A stretch of DNA of 64,000 bases from Kazachstania africana CBS 2517 (GCF_000304475.1 NC_018943.1:558001-622000); one strand, 5' to 3'; shown: positions 1 to 10,310, counted from the first letter of the stretch. Numbers and translations are program-made. Notes: generated from the letters alone by a model not told the origin.

Positions 1-1082
1 TGAACTATGTCTATCACGATATCTTGTAATAAATGGGTATGAAATGGAGTTAATTGTGTTAATGCAGCAATTGATGTGGTTCCAGATGGTTGGAAAACTT
101 TAAATAAGCATCTGGGGGATTTCCATAAGTTATCTATCGAACCCCTCGTTATAGACAGGCTCGCAAAAGGTTTGACTTCCTCTAAAGTTGGAATGACCAC
201 TTTTAGTTTGGTCGCTGTCTTACGCCAAGTTCCAGTTAGTGATTTACCCCAATTGTGAAAGATTCGATCCAAATAGTTAAGATCAGATAGGATCATTCTT
301 ACGCCTGGTAATATAACATTTTCTAAATCAATCATTTCGACTAGGACGTTCGGTGTAACTTCTTGTAACAAATTATAATTAATTTTTTTGAAGTTGTAAC
401 GTCTTTCGAAGTCCTTCAATAATGTTTCAAAATTACGTATCAAAATCTCGTCACTTCTCTCAAAAATAAATAGATATGGGATATTTAGCAGCGTGTTGTG
501 GAAAATTAATTCAGAAAGGGGATTTCTTGTTTGCTTGTGAACGTTGTTGAGATTAATGGAAAGATTTAACAAATTTTTGTAAATTGTAATGAGGTCATCA
601 TGGTATAACAGAGGCGATAAGATCGAAAGTAATCTTAAAATCTGTTTAGTTGCATTCCAAGGGCCACCTTCATTTGCCAAGTGTACAGACCAGTCTTCAG
701 TGTGGGTTGCATTTAGGGCAGTTTGCAATTGAGAAGCAAAAAAATCTAAAATTTGTGCACTTACATATCCATTTTTTTCATCAATTTTCAAAATAAGTAA
801 ACCAATAAGAGGTTGTTTTTGAGGTTGCTCGAGTACTACAGCTAAAAGCGTACTCAGAAGGGCAATTCTGAAATAAGTACTGTTTTCAAACTCTTTACAG
901 ATTGCTTCGCTCAGGAATAGTACATCCTCCTGCAACGATTTCCTCGATTCTCCAATTGTACATATATCAGGCATCATGTTCTTGCAAAGGTATACGATAT
1001 CTTCATGATCAGTTTTGACCTCCTTCATAGCTCCTTTGAACAGCTCCTGTACATTGCGATTGTTAAAGGCCACATCAACCAT
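1..1082 (-). CDS. STO1: Nuclear cap-binding complex large subunit (CBP80), N-terminal part; runs off left edge
   Basis: The minus frame from the ATG at 1082 stays open for about 360 codons to the left edge, so the C-terminal half is outside the window. Blocks such as LCKNMMPDICTIGES, LEQPQKQ and GPWN..K.ILRLLSILSP match yeast Sto1/Cbc1, the MIF4G-like helical subunit that binds the mRNA 5' cap with Cbc2 and couples it to splicing, export and decay. In S. cerevisiae STO1 lies directly downstream of EPO1 in the same direction, as here. An in-frame stop lies just upstream of the ATG, and I see no branch-point motif between it and the EPO1 stop. The gene therefore looks intronless, unlike S. cerevisiae STO1, and its first 30 residues lack the basic nuclear-import stretch of that protein. 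Confidence 0.9.
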   Translation of the reverse strand, partial: MVDVAFNNRNVQELFKGAMKEVKTDHEDIVYLCKNMMPDICTIGESRKSLQEDVLFLSEAICKEFENSTYFRIALLSTLLAVVLEQPQKQPLIGLLILKIDEKNGYVSAQILDFFASQLQTALNATHTEDWSVHLANEGGPWNATKQILRLLSILSPLLYHDDLITIYKNLLNLSINLNNVHKQTRNPLSELIFHNTLLNIPYLFIFERSDEILIRNFETLLKDFERRYNFKKINYNLLQEVTPNVLVEMIDLENVILPGVRMILSDLNYLDRIFHNWGKSLTGTWRKTATKLKVVIPTLEEVKPFASLSITRGSIDNLWKSPRCLFKVFQPSGTTSIAALTQLTPFHTHLLQDIVIDIV

Positions 1083-1343
1083 GCTGCTCAATTATGCTAT
1101 CTATGAAGGACAATTGTTTTTTCTTGTAAGTGAGGTAACAGCTATTAAAAGATAGATAGTTATAGAAATTGAAAAGAATCATTGAATTGTATATATTGGA
1201 ATTCGCCACAAAACCGCTCGTTATGTCTCTTTTATGAAATTAAAAATAGCCGCCCAACGTTTAAAGAAAAAAAAAATTGAAAAAAAATCGTGTTGAGAAA
1301 TTATATAAAATAGTAAGAGATTGCTTAAACTATTTCTATCTTT

Positions 1344-3029
1344 TCACATCTTTTCTAATTCCATTTTCAGTTGACTAATTGTGAAAGCCAAGTCATTAAC
1401 TTCTGGTTTGATCCCGTTTTTCTTGCACAATAACAGTTCTTCTGACACTAACCTTCTAGTCCTTTCTTCGTTTAATTCTTTGGTAAGCTTTCCCACAAGC
1501 CTCTTTGTTTCAATCAAATCTTTTAGAATTTGCATATGTGGGTTTGAACCTTTGATTTCTTTAATTGACTCTAGTTGCTCGGCTAGAACTCTGTTTTCAT
1601 TTAATAACTTCTTATTTTCATTGAATTGAAGAACCTGCTCTTTAGAAACATAGACCTGTTTGGAAGTTTTCCTATCACCAAAGAAGAAACTTGGTCGGTA
1701 GGCACACTTGTTTCCGGACAGTATAGGAATACTGGTGGAAGAATTGAGAAACTCTTGTTTCTTTTTGGTGACCGCTCGTTTGAAAGAGTCACCGCTAGCG
1801 ACGCTATCCTTGTCCTCCGCCTGCAAAAGAACCAAGTCAATACTTGATAAGGACTCAGTTCCACTTGCTTCAATAGCTTTGGAGCAAAGGTGGAATGGTT
1901 TGCTAAATAGAACGGGGTCTTCGTTATTCAGTTTTCTGCATGTTTCTAGCAATTTTTCCTTTTCTTCAACGAATGCCTCTTTTTCTTTTATCTCTAATTC
2001 TTTCATATCTAATAATTGTTCTTTTTTGTCCAGATCTTTCTTCCTCGCTTCGAATGGTTCATTTGATGGTAAACTATATTCTGACGTAGCATCTGAAGAG
2101 CAATCTGGAATGGCTGTGTGACTTGAAGGTTCGTTAGAAGATCCCGTCAGATCTGAAAAACTAAAGTCACTGCTTTTTGATAGTGAGACTGTTTTACTTT
2201 GCAGAGGTTTTGTACAGGTAATCGAAGGGTTACTGGGAAGTTTATAAAATCTTTTTTGAGGTACAATGGAAGGCCTTATTTTTGCCGGCTCTTGTGGTAG
2301 AGTTGTTTCAGTAACATTGGGACTGGAGAGCTCAACTTTGGGTGCCATAATAGGCACTGTGGTTGGTTTGAAGAAATGCTTAGCATCTATTGAAGGTACT
2401 TGAGCGTTTTGCGGGATAGTGGTAGCATCTGAGAGGACCTGGTTCTGAGTTGGGAATTTGGCATTTTGAGGGGTTTGCTCGTCATTTAATACATAATTGA
2501 CACTGTAAGAATAAGGATTGTTGTTATATTTTGGAAGATGAGTACATTTTGATTTCAAGGAATAAGGTTGATTATTTCCTGAAGGAACTAGATTTGTAGG
2601 TGATAATTTTATAGTCTTTTTCTTTAATGACACGGGTACATCTGGAATCATGTCATTAAAATCATTCGGATTTTCTATTGCGGTATGTTTGTCATCAAAG
2701 CTAACAGCATCTGACGATTTAATGCCTTTAAACGTAATCTTTTTTCCTTTCAAATACGTGGTAATCTTCTTGTATTTAATTGCGCCACTTCTCTTTAATT
2801 TTGCTTTTACATTCCTCTCCATATGATATTTATGAGGGTCAAAATCTTTTGTAGAGATAGGCACTGAGCTATCAGATTTTACACTGTCCCTTTTCGTTAA
2901 TTCCCTATATTTTGCAGAAAGTAGCTCGCCAAAATGGTTCAGTTTTTCAGTGTCAGCGAATGATTTCTCAGGCTTTTTATAAGCTGTCAAATAATCGGCT
3001 TGCAAAGTGGAATTGTGGCTATTTAGCAT
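1344..3029 (-). CDS. EPO1: Epo1-like coiled-coil protein of polarized growth / cortical ER
   Basis: The product is 561 residues: a Ser/Thr/Pro-rich, low-complexity N-terminal two thirds with basic patches, a charged heptad-like segment near residues 325-370 (KKDLDKKEQLLDMKELEIKE), and a second coiled coil over the last 90 residues. The identification rests mostly on position: it sits immediately upstream of STO1 on the same strand, exactly where S. cerevisiae has EPO1, and the coiled-coil architecture fits. Epo1 links the cortical ER to polarisome proteins at the bud tip. The protein is much shorter than S. cerevisiae Epo1 (about 940 residues), so it may be a compact orthologue. It could also correspond to the shortened paralogue YLR031W. 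Function is inferred, not shown by motifs. Confidence 0.65.
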   Translation of the reverse strand: MLNSHNSTLQADYLTAYKKPEKSFADTEKLNHFGELLSAKYRELTKRDSVKSDSSVPISTKDFDPHKYHMERNVKAKLKRSGAIKYKKITTYLKGKKITFKGIKSSDAVSFDDKHTAIENPNDFNDMIPDVPVSLKKKTIKLSPTNLVPSGNNQPYSLKSKCTHLPKYNNNPYSYSVNYVLNDEQTPQNAKFPTQNQVLSDATTIPQNAQVPSIDAKHFFKPTTVPIMAPKVELSSPNVTETTLPQEPAKIRPSIVPQKRFYKLPSNPSITCTKPLQSKTVSLSKSSDFSFSDLTGSSNEPSSHTAIPDCSSDATSEYSLPSNEPFEARKKDLDKKEQLLDMKELEIKEKEAFVEEKEKLLETCRKLNNEDPVLFSKPFHLCSKAIEASGTESLSSIDLVLLQAEDKDSVASGDSFKRAVTKKKQEFLNSSTSIPILSGNKCAYRPSFFFGDRKTSKQVYVSKEQVLQFNENKKLLNENRVLAEQLESIKEIKGSNPHMQILKDLIETKRLVGKLTKELNEERTRRLVSEELLLCKKNGIKPEVNDLAFTISQLKMELEKM

Positions 3030-4531
3030 GTTTTCAAATTTCGTTTTAACAATCTAGTGATTCAGAGTGCTGAAAATTAAAAAAAAGAGAAACTTTGACA
3101 GTCCTTACTGCCTTCTCTTCTTTTATAGTTTTGTTTTGTATGTAATGAACTATGCTGCTAGACACTTGGTCCCACTATAGGTTTCTCATTGACAGGGCTC
3201 TGTCGTCCTGCCCTTTTCCCGCGACGGCATTTCCCTTTAGAGTCATTTTTGACACATTTGTTCGCTTACGTCAGTGCAATAATTACAAGGTTTTCTCAGG
3301 AAAAATACATATGTAAATCAACGTGGGAATAAATAGGCAAATAAGTTGACGTTGAGCCATGAATTGAAATGAGTAGTAATTTGGTACCATTACTAGTTGC
3401 ATTTAGTTGTTTATAATGTTATGGTTTTTCTTACAAATCAAGTATCCTTCCTACAAGTCATAGGCATAATAGTGGGCCATTTTACACCGGTAGTACCACG
3501 TGTATTGGGTTGTATTCATCCTCTACTCATAATTACGACAAAAATATGGACCAAGATATATACGGTTCTTTTTTGGTAGTAGTTGCTCTAGTATTTATAA
3601 ACAGAGCTATTGGAAAAGAAAATATCTTTTTATCAAAATGAGACTTCATGTGTGCACCCTACAGAACACCTAAATTTTTTACTCATCAGTTCTTGCCGTT
3701 ACCATTTAAGAATAAATTTTAGAATTATCTTGGTATGAAATATAAAAAAATATTGCCCCTCCAGAGCAAAATGTAAAATTGAACTTCCGAGCACCCTAAA
3801 AATTAGCACATTAGGCTAGTGCATTGAGAGGGTAAGCACTTAATAATATAATATTAATTTCAGGTATAGAGGGAGTTGGACAGATATATACATCTAATGA
3901 ATCCAGCGGTCACGAGAATCCTAAATCTCGCAGAGGTCCTAATAATACTGACTTTATGCGTTGTTTCCATGCTATTCAGTGTTGGGTTTCAATCGCTTAT
4001 AAAAACACTGAATTCCGTATCTTAACCATCCTTTTAATATCTCAGTGCCATTTAACAAGAATTTATTGACCTCTATTTTATATGGCAGATAGTGACTGAC
4101 ACAAGAAAACAATACTGAGAAGGTTAATAAATCCTGTGGTAAGTTCTAAAAACGGCGCACTGAGCACGCCATCCCATCATAAAAGACGATAGATGTATCA
4201 CCGTTTAAATCAAATATTTGGCCAAATAAAAGGCTTACTTTACGTTCATGACCTAATTTTCGTTTCATGGTAATAAGTCAACCCTAACATGGGGTTTTTC
4301 CTAAAATTTCAGTGCGAAATTTTGAGTACGCAAAACAGTTCATGCGCGAAGCGCTCAGAATGGCGAACGCAAATTTTTTCTGAAAAATTTTTCATTCATT
4401 TTACGGATGCTGGAGTGAAAAATTTTGATATTAAAGAAGAGAGTTCTACTTCATAAAATTAATGCATTATTATTTCTATTAAGCTTTTCATTAGTTTCAT
4501 TTTATAACACCATCAACTTTATTCAACTACA
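3030..4531. other. 1.5-kb gene-free divergent spacer between EPO1 and RPL15
   Basis: S. cerevisiae has PKR1 and NCW1 in the equivalent interval. I find neither here, nor any ORF longer than 60 codons that looks real. The right third is the RPL15 promoter, described separately. The left part holds the EPO1 promoter with A- and T-tracts. The middle (about 3600-4250) is ordinary AT-rich DNA with no recognisable LTR ends, tRNA boxes or snoRNA box pairs. Confidence 0.6.
4280..4428. promoter_or_regulatory. RPL15 promoter: Tbf1-like AACCCTAA plus two RRPE elements
   Basis: AACCCTAA at 4280-4287 matches the Tbf1 consensus (TTAGGGYT on the other strand). TGAAAAATTTTTCA at 4381-4394 is a perfect 14-bp palindrome containing the ribosomal RNA processing element (RRPE), and TGAAAAATTTTGA at 4416-4428 is a second copy 35 bp downstream. 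All lie 100-250 bp upstream of the RPL15 ATG, the usual distance for ribosomal-protein promoter elements. A canonical Rap1 site is not obvious; GCATCCGTAAAA on the minus strand near 4400 is at best a weak one. Binding is inferred from motif match only. Confidence 0.5.
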
Positions 4532-5146
4532 ATGGGTGCTTACAAGTATTTGGAAGAATTACAAAGAAAGAAACAATCTGATGTTTTAAGATTCCTACAA
4601 AGAATCAGAGTCTGGGAATACAGACAAAAGAACGTCATCCACAGGGCCTCTAGACCAACTAGACCAGACAAGGCTAGAAGATTAGGTTACAAGGCCAAGC
4701 AAGGTTTCGTCATCTACAGAGTTAGAGTTAGAAGAGGTAACAGAAAGAGACCTGTTCCAAAGGGTGCTACTTACGGTAAGCCAACTAACCAAGGTGTCAG
4801 TGAATTGAAATACCAAAGATCCTTAAGAGCTACCGCTGAAGAAAGAGTTGGTCGTAGAGCCGCTAACTTAAGAGTCTTAAACTCTTACTGGGTTAACCAA
4901 GACTCTACCTACAAGTACTTCGAAGTTATCTTAGTTGATCCTCAACACAAGGCTATCAGAAGAGATGCTCGTTACAACTGGATCTGTAACCCAGTCCACA
5001 AGCACCGTGAAAACAGAGGCTTAACTGCTACTGGTAAGAAATCCAGAGGTATCAACAAGGGTCACAAGTTCAACAACACCAAGGCTGGTAGAAGAAAGAC
5101 CTGGAAGAGACAAAACACTTTATCCTTATGGAGATACAGAAAATAA
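4532..5146 (+). CDS. RPL15A: 60S ribosomal protein L15 (eL15)
   Basis: The ORF is 204 residues, the universal length of eL15, starting [17 protein letters not shown] and ending in the basic tail TLSLWRYRK. It is rich in Arg and Lys and shows the strongly biased codon use of highly expressed yeast genes (AGA, GGT, AAG, TTA/TTG). eL15 is a large-subunit protein that packs deep in 25S rRNA. It is intronless, as in S. cerevisiae. The downstream neighbour is the ADE16/17 gene in the same direction, matching RPL15A-ADE16 and RPL15B-ADE17 in S. cerevisiae. Which of the two duplicates it corresponds to cannot be read from the protein; the A symbol is positional (AAT2 and SED5 follow downstream). Confidence 0.97.
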   Translation: MGAYKYLEELQRKKQSDVLRFLQRIRVWEYRQKNVIHRASRPTRPDKARRLGYKAKQGFVIYRVRVRRGNRKRPVPKGATYGKPTNQGVSELKYQRSLRATAEERVGRRAANLRVLNSYWVNQDSTYKYFEVILVDPQHKAIRRDARYNWICNPVHKHRENRGLTATGKKSRGINKGHKFNNTKAGRRKTWKRQNTLSLWRYRK

Positions 5147-5722
5147 GCTGCTCATTAATAAACTTTTTATGTTCATCAAAATTGCTAGCACTTTTTTAGC
5201 ATGGCGATGAAGTATATTTTTTCTAATATATTTATACAAACTTATTTTTAATCAGCAAAATTCCATATTTTTTTATTTTTTATCAAGTTGAGCAATTGTA
5301 CTTCCAAAAACAAAATCAAGCTGTTTGTTATGTCGAAGACTCTTCAACAACTGCCTCAATTTATAGTTTTGATACAAGGACCATCTGGTTTGTACGGCCA
5401 TTTTTAACTCTGTTCACCCTATTAGATGTTTTTTTTGAGTTTCTTTCTATGAATCGGTTGATTTCATTTTACTATGTAGTGTGCAGGCAGAAAAATAATT
5501 TTAATTAAGGAGAACCAAAAAAAAGAACACAATTTAGTAGCTAGAGATTTCATTGTATATATGATAAAGATACTTATTTGAGTTTCACAAGTATATAGAC
5601 GTAATAATTGTGAGAACTGTGGATTAACTGTCTTCAAGAGTATTAAATAATACAAAGAATTTATCACACTATCCCTAATTTTGACTTAACCAGATAGATA
5701 ATTGATAGTACGATATTAATAA
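5147..5722. other. Spacer between RPL15 and ADE16/17
   Basis: AT-rich 3' region of RPL15 and promoter of ADE16/17. Two overlapping short ORFs on opposite strands are not convincing as genes. I looked for Bas1/Pho2-type TGACTC motifs expected of a purine gene and saw only near matches such as TGACTT near 5684. Confidence 0.5.
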
Positions 5723-7501
5723 ATGGCAACTCACAAAAAGACTGCAATTCTATCAGTATACGATAAAACGGGGTTGCTAGATTTAGCAAAAGGATTGGTT
5801 GAGAATGAGGTCAGAATCTTAGCTTCTGGTGGTACTGCTCAATTGGTCCGTGAGGCTGGATTCCCAGTAGAAGATGTTTCGACAATAACCCATGCTCCTG
5901 AAATGTTAGGAGGTAGAGTCAAAACTTTACATCCTGCAATTCATGGTGGTATCCTTGCCAGAAATTTAGAAAGTGATGAAAGAGATCTTAAAGAGCAACA
6001 TATCGAAAAAGTTGACTTTGTCGTCTGTAATCTATACCCTTTCAAAGAAACTGTGGCCAAAATTGGTGTTACTATGGATGAAGCTGTAGAAGAAATTGAC
6101 ATTGGTGGTGTAACTTTATTAAGGGCAGCCGCTAAGAATCACGCAAGAGTGACTATTTTATCCAACCCAAACGACTACTCAGCCTTCATTACAGAATTAA
6201 CAAATAATGGGGAAATTTCACAAGATCTCAGAAATAGATTAGCATTGAAAGCTTTCGAACAAACTGCCGAATATGATGCTCTAATTGCGGATTTCTTCAG
6301 AAAGCAATATTCAGAAGATAAAGCACAACTTCCATTACGTTATGGTTGTAATCCTCACCAAAAGCCAGCACAAGCATATGTCACACAACAAGAAGAATTA
6401 CCATTCAAAGTTCTTTGCGGAACTCCAGGATACATCAATTTATTGGATGCCTTGAATTCATGGCCCTTGGTTAAAGAATTGTCGGCGTCTCTGAATTTAC
6501 CAGCTGCAGCTTCTTTCAAGCATGTCTCGCCAGCAGGTGCAGCTGTCGGTATTCCAATGACAGACATCGAAAAACAAGTATATTTTGTATCAGATATTGA
6601 TAATCTGTCGCCGTTAGCCTGTGCTTATGCAAGAGCACGTGGTGCTGATAGAATGTCCTCATTTGGTGATTTTATAGCATTATCTAACATTGTCGACATA
6701 CCAACAGCTAAAATCATCTCAAGAGAGGTTAGCGATGGTGTCATTGCGCCTGGTTATGAAGAAGACGCTTTAGAAATTTTGAGAAGAAAGAAAAACGGTA
6801 AATACTGTATTTTACAGGTCGATCCTAATTATGTTCCTGATTCCTTAGAAACAAGACAAGTTTATGGTGTTTCTCTTCAACAAAAAAGAAATGATGCAAT
6901 TATTAACAAGTCATCATTCAAAGAAATTGTCTCAAAGAACAAAAATTTGACTGAACAAGCAATTATCGACTTAACCGTTGCCACAATAACATTAAAATAC
7001 ACACAATCAAACTCTGTATGTTACAGTAAAAACGGTATGGTTATTGGTCTTGGTGCAGGTCAACAGTCAAGAATTCACTGTACTAGATTGGCTGGTGATA
7101 GGACCAATAATTGGTGGTTAAGGTTCCATCCTAAAGTCCTTGATTTCAAGTGGGCAAAAGGAACTAAAAGACCTGATAAGGCCAATGCCATCGATGTCTA
7201 CGTTACTGGTCAAATTCCGGAAGAAAATCCAGAAAAGGGAGAATATGACTCGATTTTTGAAGAAATCCCAACTCCACTGACTAAGGAAGAGAGAAAGGAA
7301 TGGTTATCAAAATTGAATAATGTTTCAATGTCTTCGGATGCATTCTTCCCATTCCCTGATAATGTGTATAGAGCCGCAAGGTCTGGTGTGAAATTTATTG
7401 CTGCACCTACTGGGTCAGTTATGGATAAGACAGTCTTTGCTGCAGCTGATGCTTTTGACATTGTCTATGTGGAAAATCCAATCAGATTGTTCCACCATTG
7501 A
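5723..7501 (+). CDS. ADE16: Bifunctional AICAR transformylase / IMP cyclohydrolase
   Basis: The 592-residue product has the standard length of yeast Ade16/Ade17. It catalyses the last two steps of de novo purine synthesis: formylation of AICAR, then ring closure to IMP. The N-terminal cyclohydrolase domain (about 1-200) shows the nucleotide-binding ILASGGTA and GGRVKTLHP motifs. The transformylase domain carries the catalytic Lys-His pair in [13 protein letters not shown] (about 262-274) and the [12 protein letters not shown] block near residue 445. It is flanked by RPL15 and, beyond ASI1, by AAT2 and SED5 in the same orientation, as for S. cerevisiae ADE16. ASI1 next door is the S. cerevisiae neighbour of ADE17, so the symbol is a positional choice between near-identical paralogues. 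Confidence 0.95.
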   Translation: MATHKKTAILSVYDKTGLLDLAKGLVENEVRILASGGTAQLVREAGFPVEDVSTITHAPEMLGGRVKTLHPAIHGGILARNLESDERDLKEQHIEKVDFVVCNLYPFKETVAKIGVTMDEAVEEIDIGGVTLLRAAAKNHARVTILSNPNDYSAFITELTNNGEISQDLRNRLALKAFEQTAEYDALIADFFRKQYSEDKAQLPLRYGCNPHQKPAQAYVTQQEELPFKVLCGTPGYINLLDALNSWPLVKELSASLNLPAAASFKHVSPAGAAVGIPMTDIEKQVYFVSDIDNLSPLACAYARARGADRMSSFGDFIALSNIVDIPTAKIISREVSDGVIAPGYEEDALEILRRKKNGKYCILQVDPNYVPDSLETRQVYGVSLQQKRNDAIINKSSFKEIVSKNKNLTEQAIIDLTVATITLKYTQSNSVCYSKNGMVIGLGAGQQSRIHCTRLAGDRTNNWWLRFHPKVLDFKWAKGTKRPDKANAIDVYVTGQIPEENPEKGEYDSIFEEIPTPLTKEERKEWLSKLNNVSMSSDAFFPFPDNVYRAARSGVKFIAAPTGSVMDKTVFAAADAFDIVYVENPIRLFHH

Positions 7502-7899
7502 TTTAATGCCCCTGCCTATAAATTAAGATATATGTATACAATAAAGCCTAAGTAGAATTCAAATACGAAGGACTAATGATATGTAACAAGTTCTAAGAAA
7601 ATTATGAAAAATTTTTTTTGGAAAGATGTTTGCAGTATGGTTTTACACAAATGATAATCGACCAACTAGGATCTCCATAGTGTTTAGGAATATACCGCTG
7701 TAGGATGGCAACAAAGACGGTCGAACTCAATTCAAAAGGCAGAAGTATCCGGGAGGATTATCCTGACTGTTGAAGAGTTCAAGGCCGTGCATCCTACTTA
7801 ATCTAAGTAATACTCGTCAACGGGGCTGCTTCTGTCTCATCCATGTAAGTAATGGCAACAACTAAGGTGCACAGACATAATCACCAACGACTCAATACC

Positions 7900-7922
7900 C
7901 CAAACTAGGTAAACTAGTTTGG
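7900..7922. repeat. Perfect inverted repeat, 9-bp arms, 5-nt loop
   Basis: Arms CCAAACTAG and CTAGTTTGG are separated by GTAAA. On either strand the transcript could form a stable short hairpin. It lies about 400 bp past the ADE16 stop, too far to be an ordinary part of the 3' UTR. Confidence 0.8.
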
Positions 7923-8231
7923 AGGAGAAGTATAATAACTATAGACACCATTAGTTCCTTGAGACTTTGCCTCTCGAGCGTTGAATACATTAGTCGATAG
8001 TAGGAAAGCTAAGCAACAATAGCAAGGAACAAACGAAGGTCGTCTCCCGAAAGAAACAAGCAACACTGTCCCCCTTTCCTGTGATATCAAACCAATACGA
8101 GCCTATGGTTATTTTAATGTAAAAACAGAGAGAAAAAAATTAACATTAATATATCGATCTTTTAGAAATTTCATCTCCTTTTATATGCGATGAAACTAGC
8201 AATTACATAATTTTTTTTTTTTCAGATTGCG

Positions 8232-8238
8232 TTACCCG
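8232..8238 (-). promoter_or_regulatory. Reb1-type site (TTACCCG) in convergent spacer
   Basis: TTACCCG is the core Reb1 consensus. It follows a run of T at 8209-8222 and lies 110 bp downstream of the ASI1 stop codon. Between two convergent genes a bound Reb1 can act as a roadblock that terminates polymerase II; that role here is inference. Confidence 0.4.
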
Positions 8239-8351
8239 CAAATGCGCCCAATTTTCTTTCAGGTCAAGCCCCATGCCACCCAAGCATACTCATCGCCAGG
8301 AAAGGTTCATGAATTGATAATCTCTCGAAGAGAATTTATAATGGTATATAT

Positions 8352-10310
8352 CTATACAATATGAACTTTACTGTATCCGTATATTTCATTCTTGCAGGAT
8401 ACACAGCTGTGGATGCCGCGATGTCCTAGTTTTACACGACATTCATCGCAGATGGTCATGCACCTACAAGGCCACAGTATTATGTTTCTTGTATTCTGGC
8501 GACATATAATGCAGGAGTAATTAATTTCTTCATCTTCGCTAGTATCTGGTAAAATAGGGTGATCGTCTTGCATAGGGTTAGATAATAACTGCTCCATAGT
8601 TATTTCACTCAGTATTTCGTCTTCATGCAATCTCGAATATTTCGTTCTTGTCAAGATTTTATCATCAGGTAAAGATTTCAACATTGATATTGTTGATATG
8701 ATCCAGCCAATGTTTGATTCATCATTTAAGTAGTTCTTGTCGTCAAGTAGCCCCCTGAGAAGGTCCAGTGGCTCATTTTCAGCAGGATTAATATCCTCTG
8801 TTTTAAAATTTTCACTGTTTTCAGAGTCCATCGTTTCTTCATTGCTATCATAATCTGTTTCCAATTCAAATTCATCATCTGAGGCGTCCAGGGAAGGGAA
8901 ATAATCCAGACTTGTATCAGTTTCAGGCAGTAAATCATCATTAGATTTTTTATCACCACGATTATAGAGAAAATGATGATAATTATTCGCAGTGATATAG
9001 AAATTTAAATCTTTGGAACCTCTCAAAATTCTGACCAGTTCATTTATATCATTCTTGTTCGATCTATTGCCTTTGAATGCTTCGTTCCTCCATAGGTTTT
9101 GGACAAAAAGTTTCAAAAGTTTTAATGAACTCGACAACTTCATCGATACTCTAGGAGCTCGTAAAGAGGCTTCTTTGTTTTTAATATCACTTTCATTGTT
9201 GTCCAACGCATTTAGATCATCGGGTAAAGTCTCCAGTTTATTCAGATATCCACTTATTAGATATGAATTTCTAAAGCTTATCTCATTCATTTCAGATTTT
9301 CTATTACTTTTAACTGAAATATTCGAATTTCCAGCTGCCTTTAATTTTTCCTCCAATATCATATTATACTGTTCAGTATCCTTTGAAGACAGTAGTGATG
9401 CAATTTTAAATAGTGCTGAAGATAGTTCTTCTGTACCGTTTAACTTCAATAAGCTCAGATCAACTGACGCTGTGAATCTTCTTTTGTACGCATTTCTTCT
9501 TAAAACATCTATGGACCATCTAATTGCATTCAAAATCAATGAGGACGATATAATGAAGATGTATATAATATTTGGTAGTAACGAAGAAATTGATTCCAAC
9601 AGTAATAAGTTTCTATATTTGAAACATACCGTCATGTAGCAGATGTTGATGATCGTATTTACCATTAATCTTATATGTGTCACACCAAACAGCTCTAAAG
9701 TATGGATAGTTATTCTATTTGCAACTGCTAAAAGCGAATTGAAAAGGAGTACCACATTATTTTCGTAGATTAGCTTAAGGACGTCAATTTTATAATATTC
9801 TAATGATAATTCAAGTGCTGTATAATCGGTGTCTAGTAGCACTCCTGAATTTGACGTGACAGAAATGAAGATTTCAATAATTCTTGACCATGATAGTATA
9901 ATAAGATTTGAATAAAACGATGCTTTCGAATAATTGAGCATTCCCCATGCACAATAACATAGGGGAATGAGTGCTAGCATATGCAATGTCACGAATGACC
10001 ATTTGGGTAGTTTCACATTGGTTGACGTTGTCCTTAACGACGTCATTACGGCAAATCTATTATTAATGAAGGAACTGATCATGCAAATGAGAGCATATGA
10101 ACTAAAGAAATAATTCAACGAGGTTAGAAGGGTATCAATATTTGGTGTAGACATCGATATTGTAGTGTCAATGAAATTGAGTATGCTTGATATTATTTTC
10201 ACTGGTAATTTAAGAAGCTTCACCCAAATCGGTCCATCTGATGCAAAAACCTCCTGCACTGGAAGCGAATAAGACCTCCGTTGTATCACAGCGTTCCTAA
10301 TAGCATCCAT
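8352..10310 (-). CDS. ASI1: Inner nuclear membrane RING ubiquitin-ligase subunit (Asi1/Asi3 type)
   Basis: The protein is 652 residues. The N-terminal 270 residues hold several hydrophobic membrane segments. A long acidic linker follows, with DDEFELETDYDSNEET near residues 460-490. The last 60 residues form a RING-like finger with CxxC, WPCRC, CxxC and CxxC pairs. This is the layout of Asi1 and Asi3, which with Asi2 form the inner-nuclear-membrane ligase that degrades stray membrane proteins and latent Stp1/Stp2 leaking into the nucleus. It lies convergent with ADE16/17, as S. cerevisiae ASI1 does with ADE17, which favours ASI1 over its paralogue ASI3. The S. cerevisiae proteins are 624 and 676 residues. 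Confidence 0.85.
   Translation of the reverse strand: MDAIRNAVIQRRSYSLPVQEVFASDGPIWVKLLKLPVKIISSILNFIDTTISMSTPNIDTLLTSLNYFFSSYALICMISSFINNRFAVMTSLRTTSTNVKLPKWSFVTLHMLALIPLCYCAWGMLNYSKASFYSNLIILSWSRIIEIFISVTSNSGVLLDTDYTALELSLEYYKIDVLKLIYENNVVLLFNSLLAVANRITIHTLELFGVTHIRLMVNTIINICYMTVCFKYRNLLLLESISSLLPNIIYIFIISSSLILNAIRWSIDVLRRNAYKRRFTASVDLSLLKLNGTEELSSALFKIASLLSSKDTEQYNMILEEKLKAAGNSNISVKSNRKSEMNEISFRNSYLISGYLNKLETLPDDLNALDNNESDIKNKEASLRAPRVSMKLSSSLKLLKLFVQNLWRNEAFKGNRSNKNDINELVRILRGSKDLNFYITANNYHHFLYNRGDKKSNDDLLPETDTSLDYFPSLDASDDEFELETDYDSNEETMDSENSENFKTEDINPAENEPLDLLRGLLDDKNYLNDESNIGWIISTISMLKSLPDDKILTRTKYSRLHEDEILSEITMEQLLSNPMQDDHPILPDTSEDEEINYSCIICRQNTRNIILWPCRCMTICDECRVKLGHRGIHSCVSCKNEIYGYSKVHIV

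Larger units (their letters stand above)
7502..8351. other. 850-bp convergent spacer (ADE16/ASI1) with a GC-richer island, hairpin and Reb1 site
   Basis: This is long for a spacer between two 3' ends. About 7680-8100 is visibly richer in G and C than the flanks and has no ORF. It contains a perfect 9-bp inverted repeat with a 5-nt loop at 7900-7922. Near the ASI1 end, a T-tract followed by GTTACCCGC gives a good Reb1 site (8232-8238). I find no tRNA boxes and no convincing C/D or H/ACA snoRNA. Confidence 0.5.

Noticed and set aside
3397..3579. 60-codon ORF between EPO1 and RPL15 as a small gene
   Set aside because: Composition is that of random AT-rich DNA and it resembles neither Pkr1 nor Ncw1.
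5296..5667. Two overlapping ORFs of about 70 codons after RPL15
   Set aside because: They lie on opposite strands in the RPL15 3' and ADE16 5' regions, start at non-ATG or poor contexts, and resemble no protein I know.
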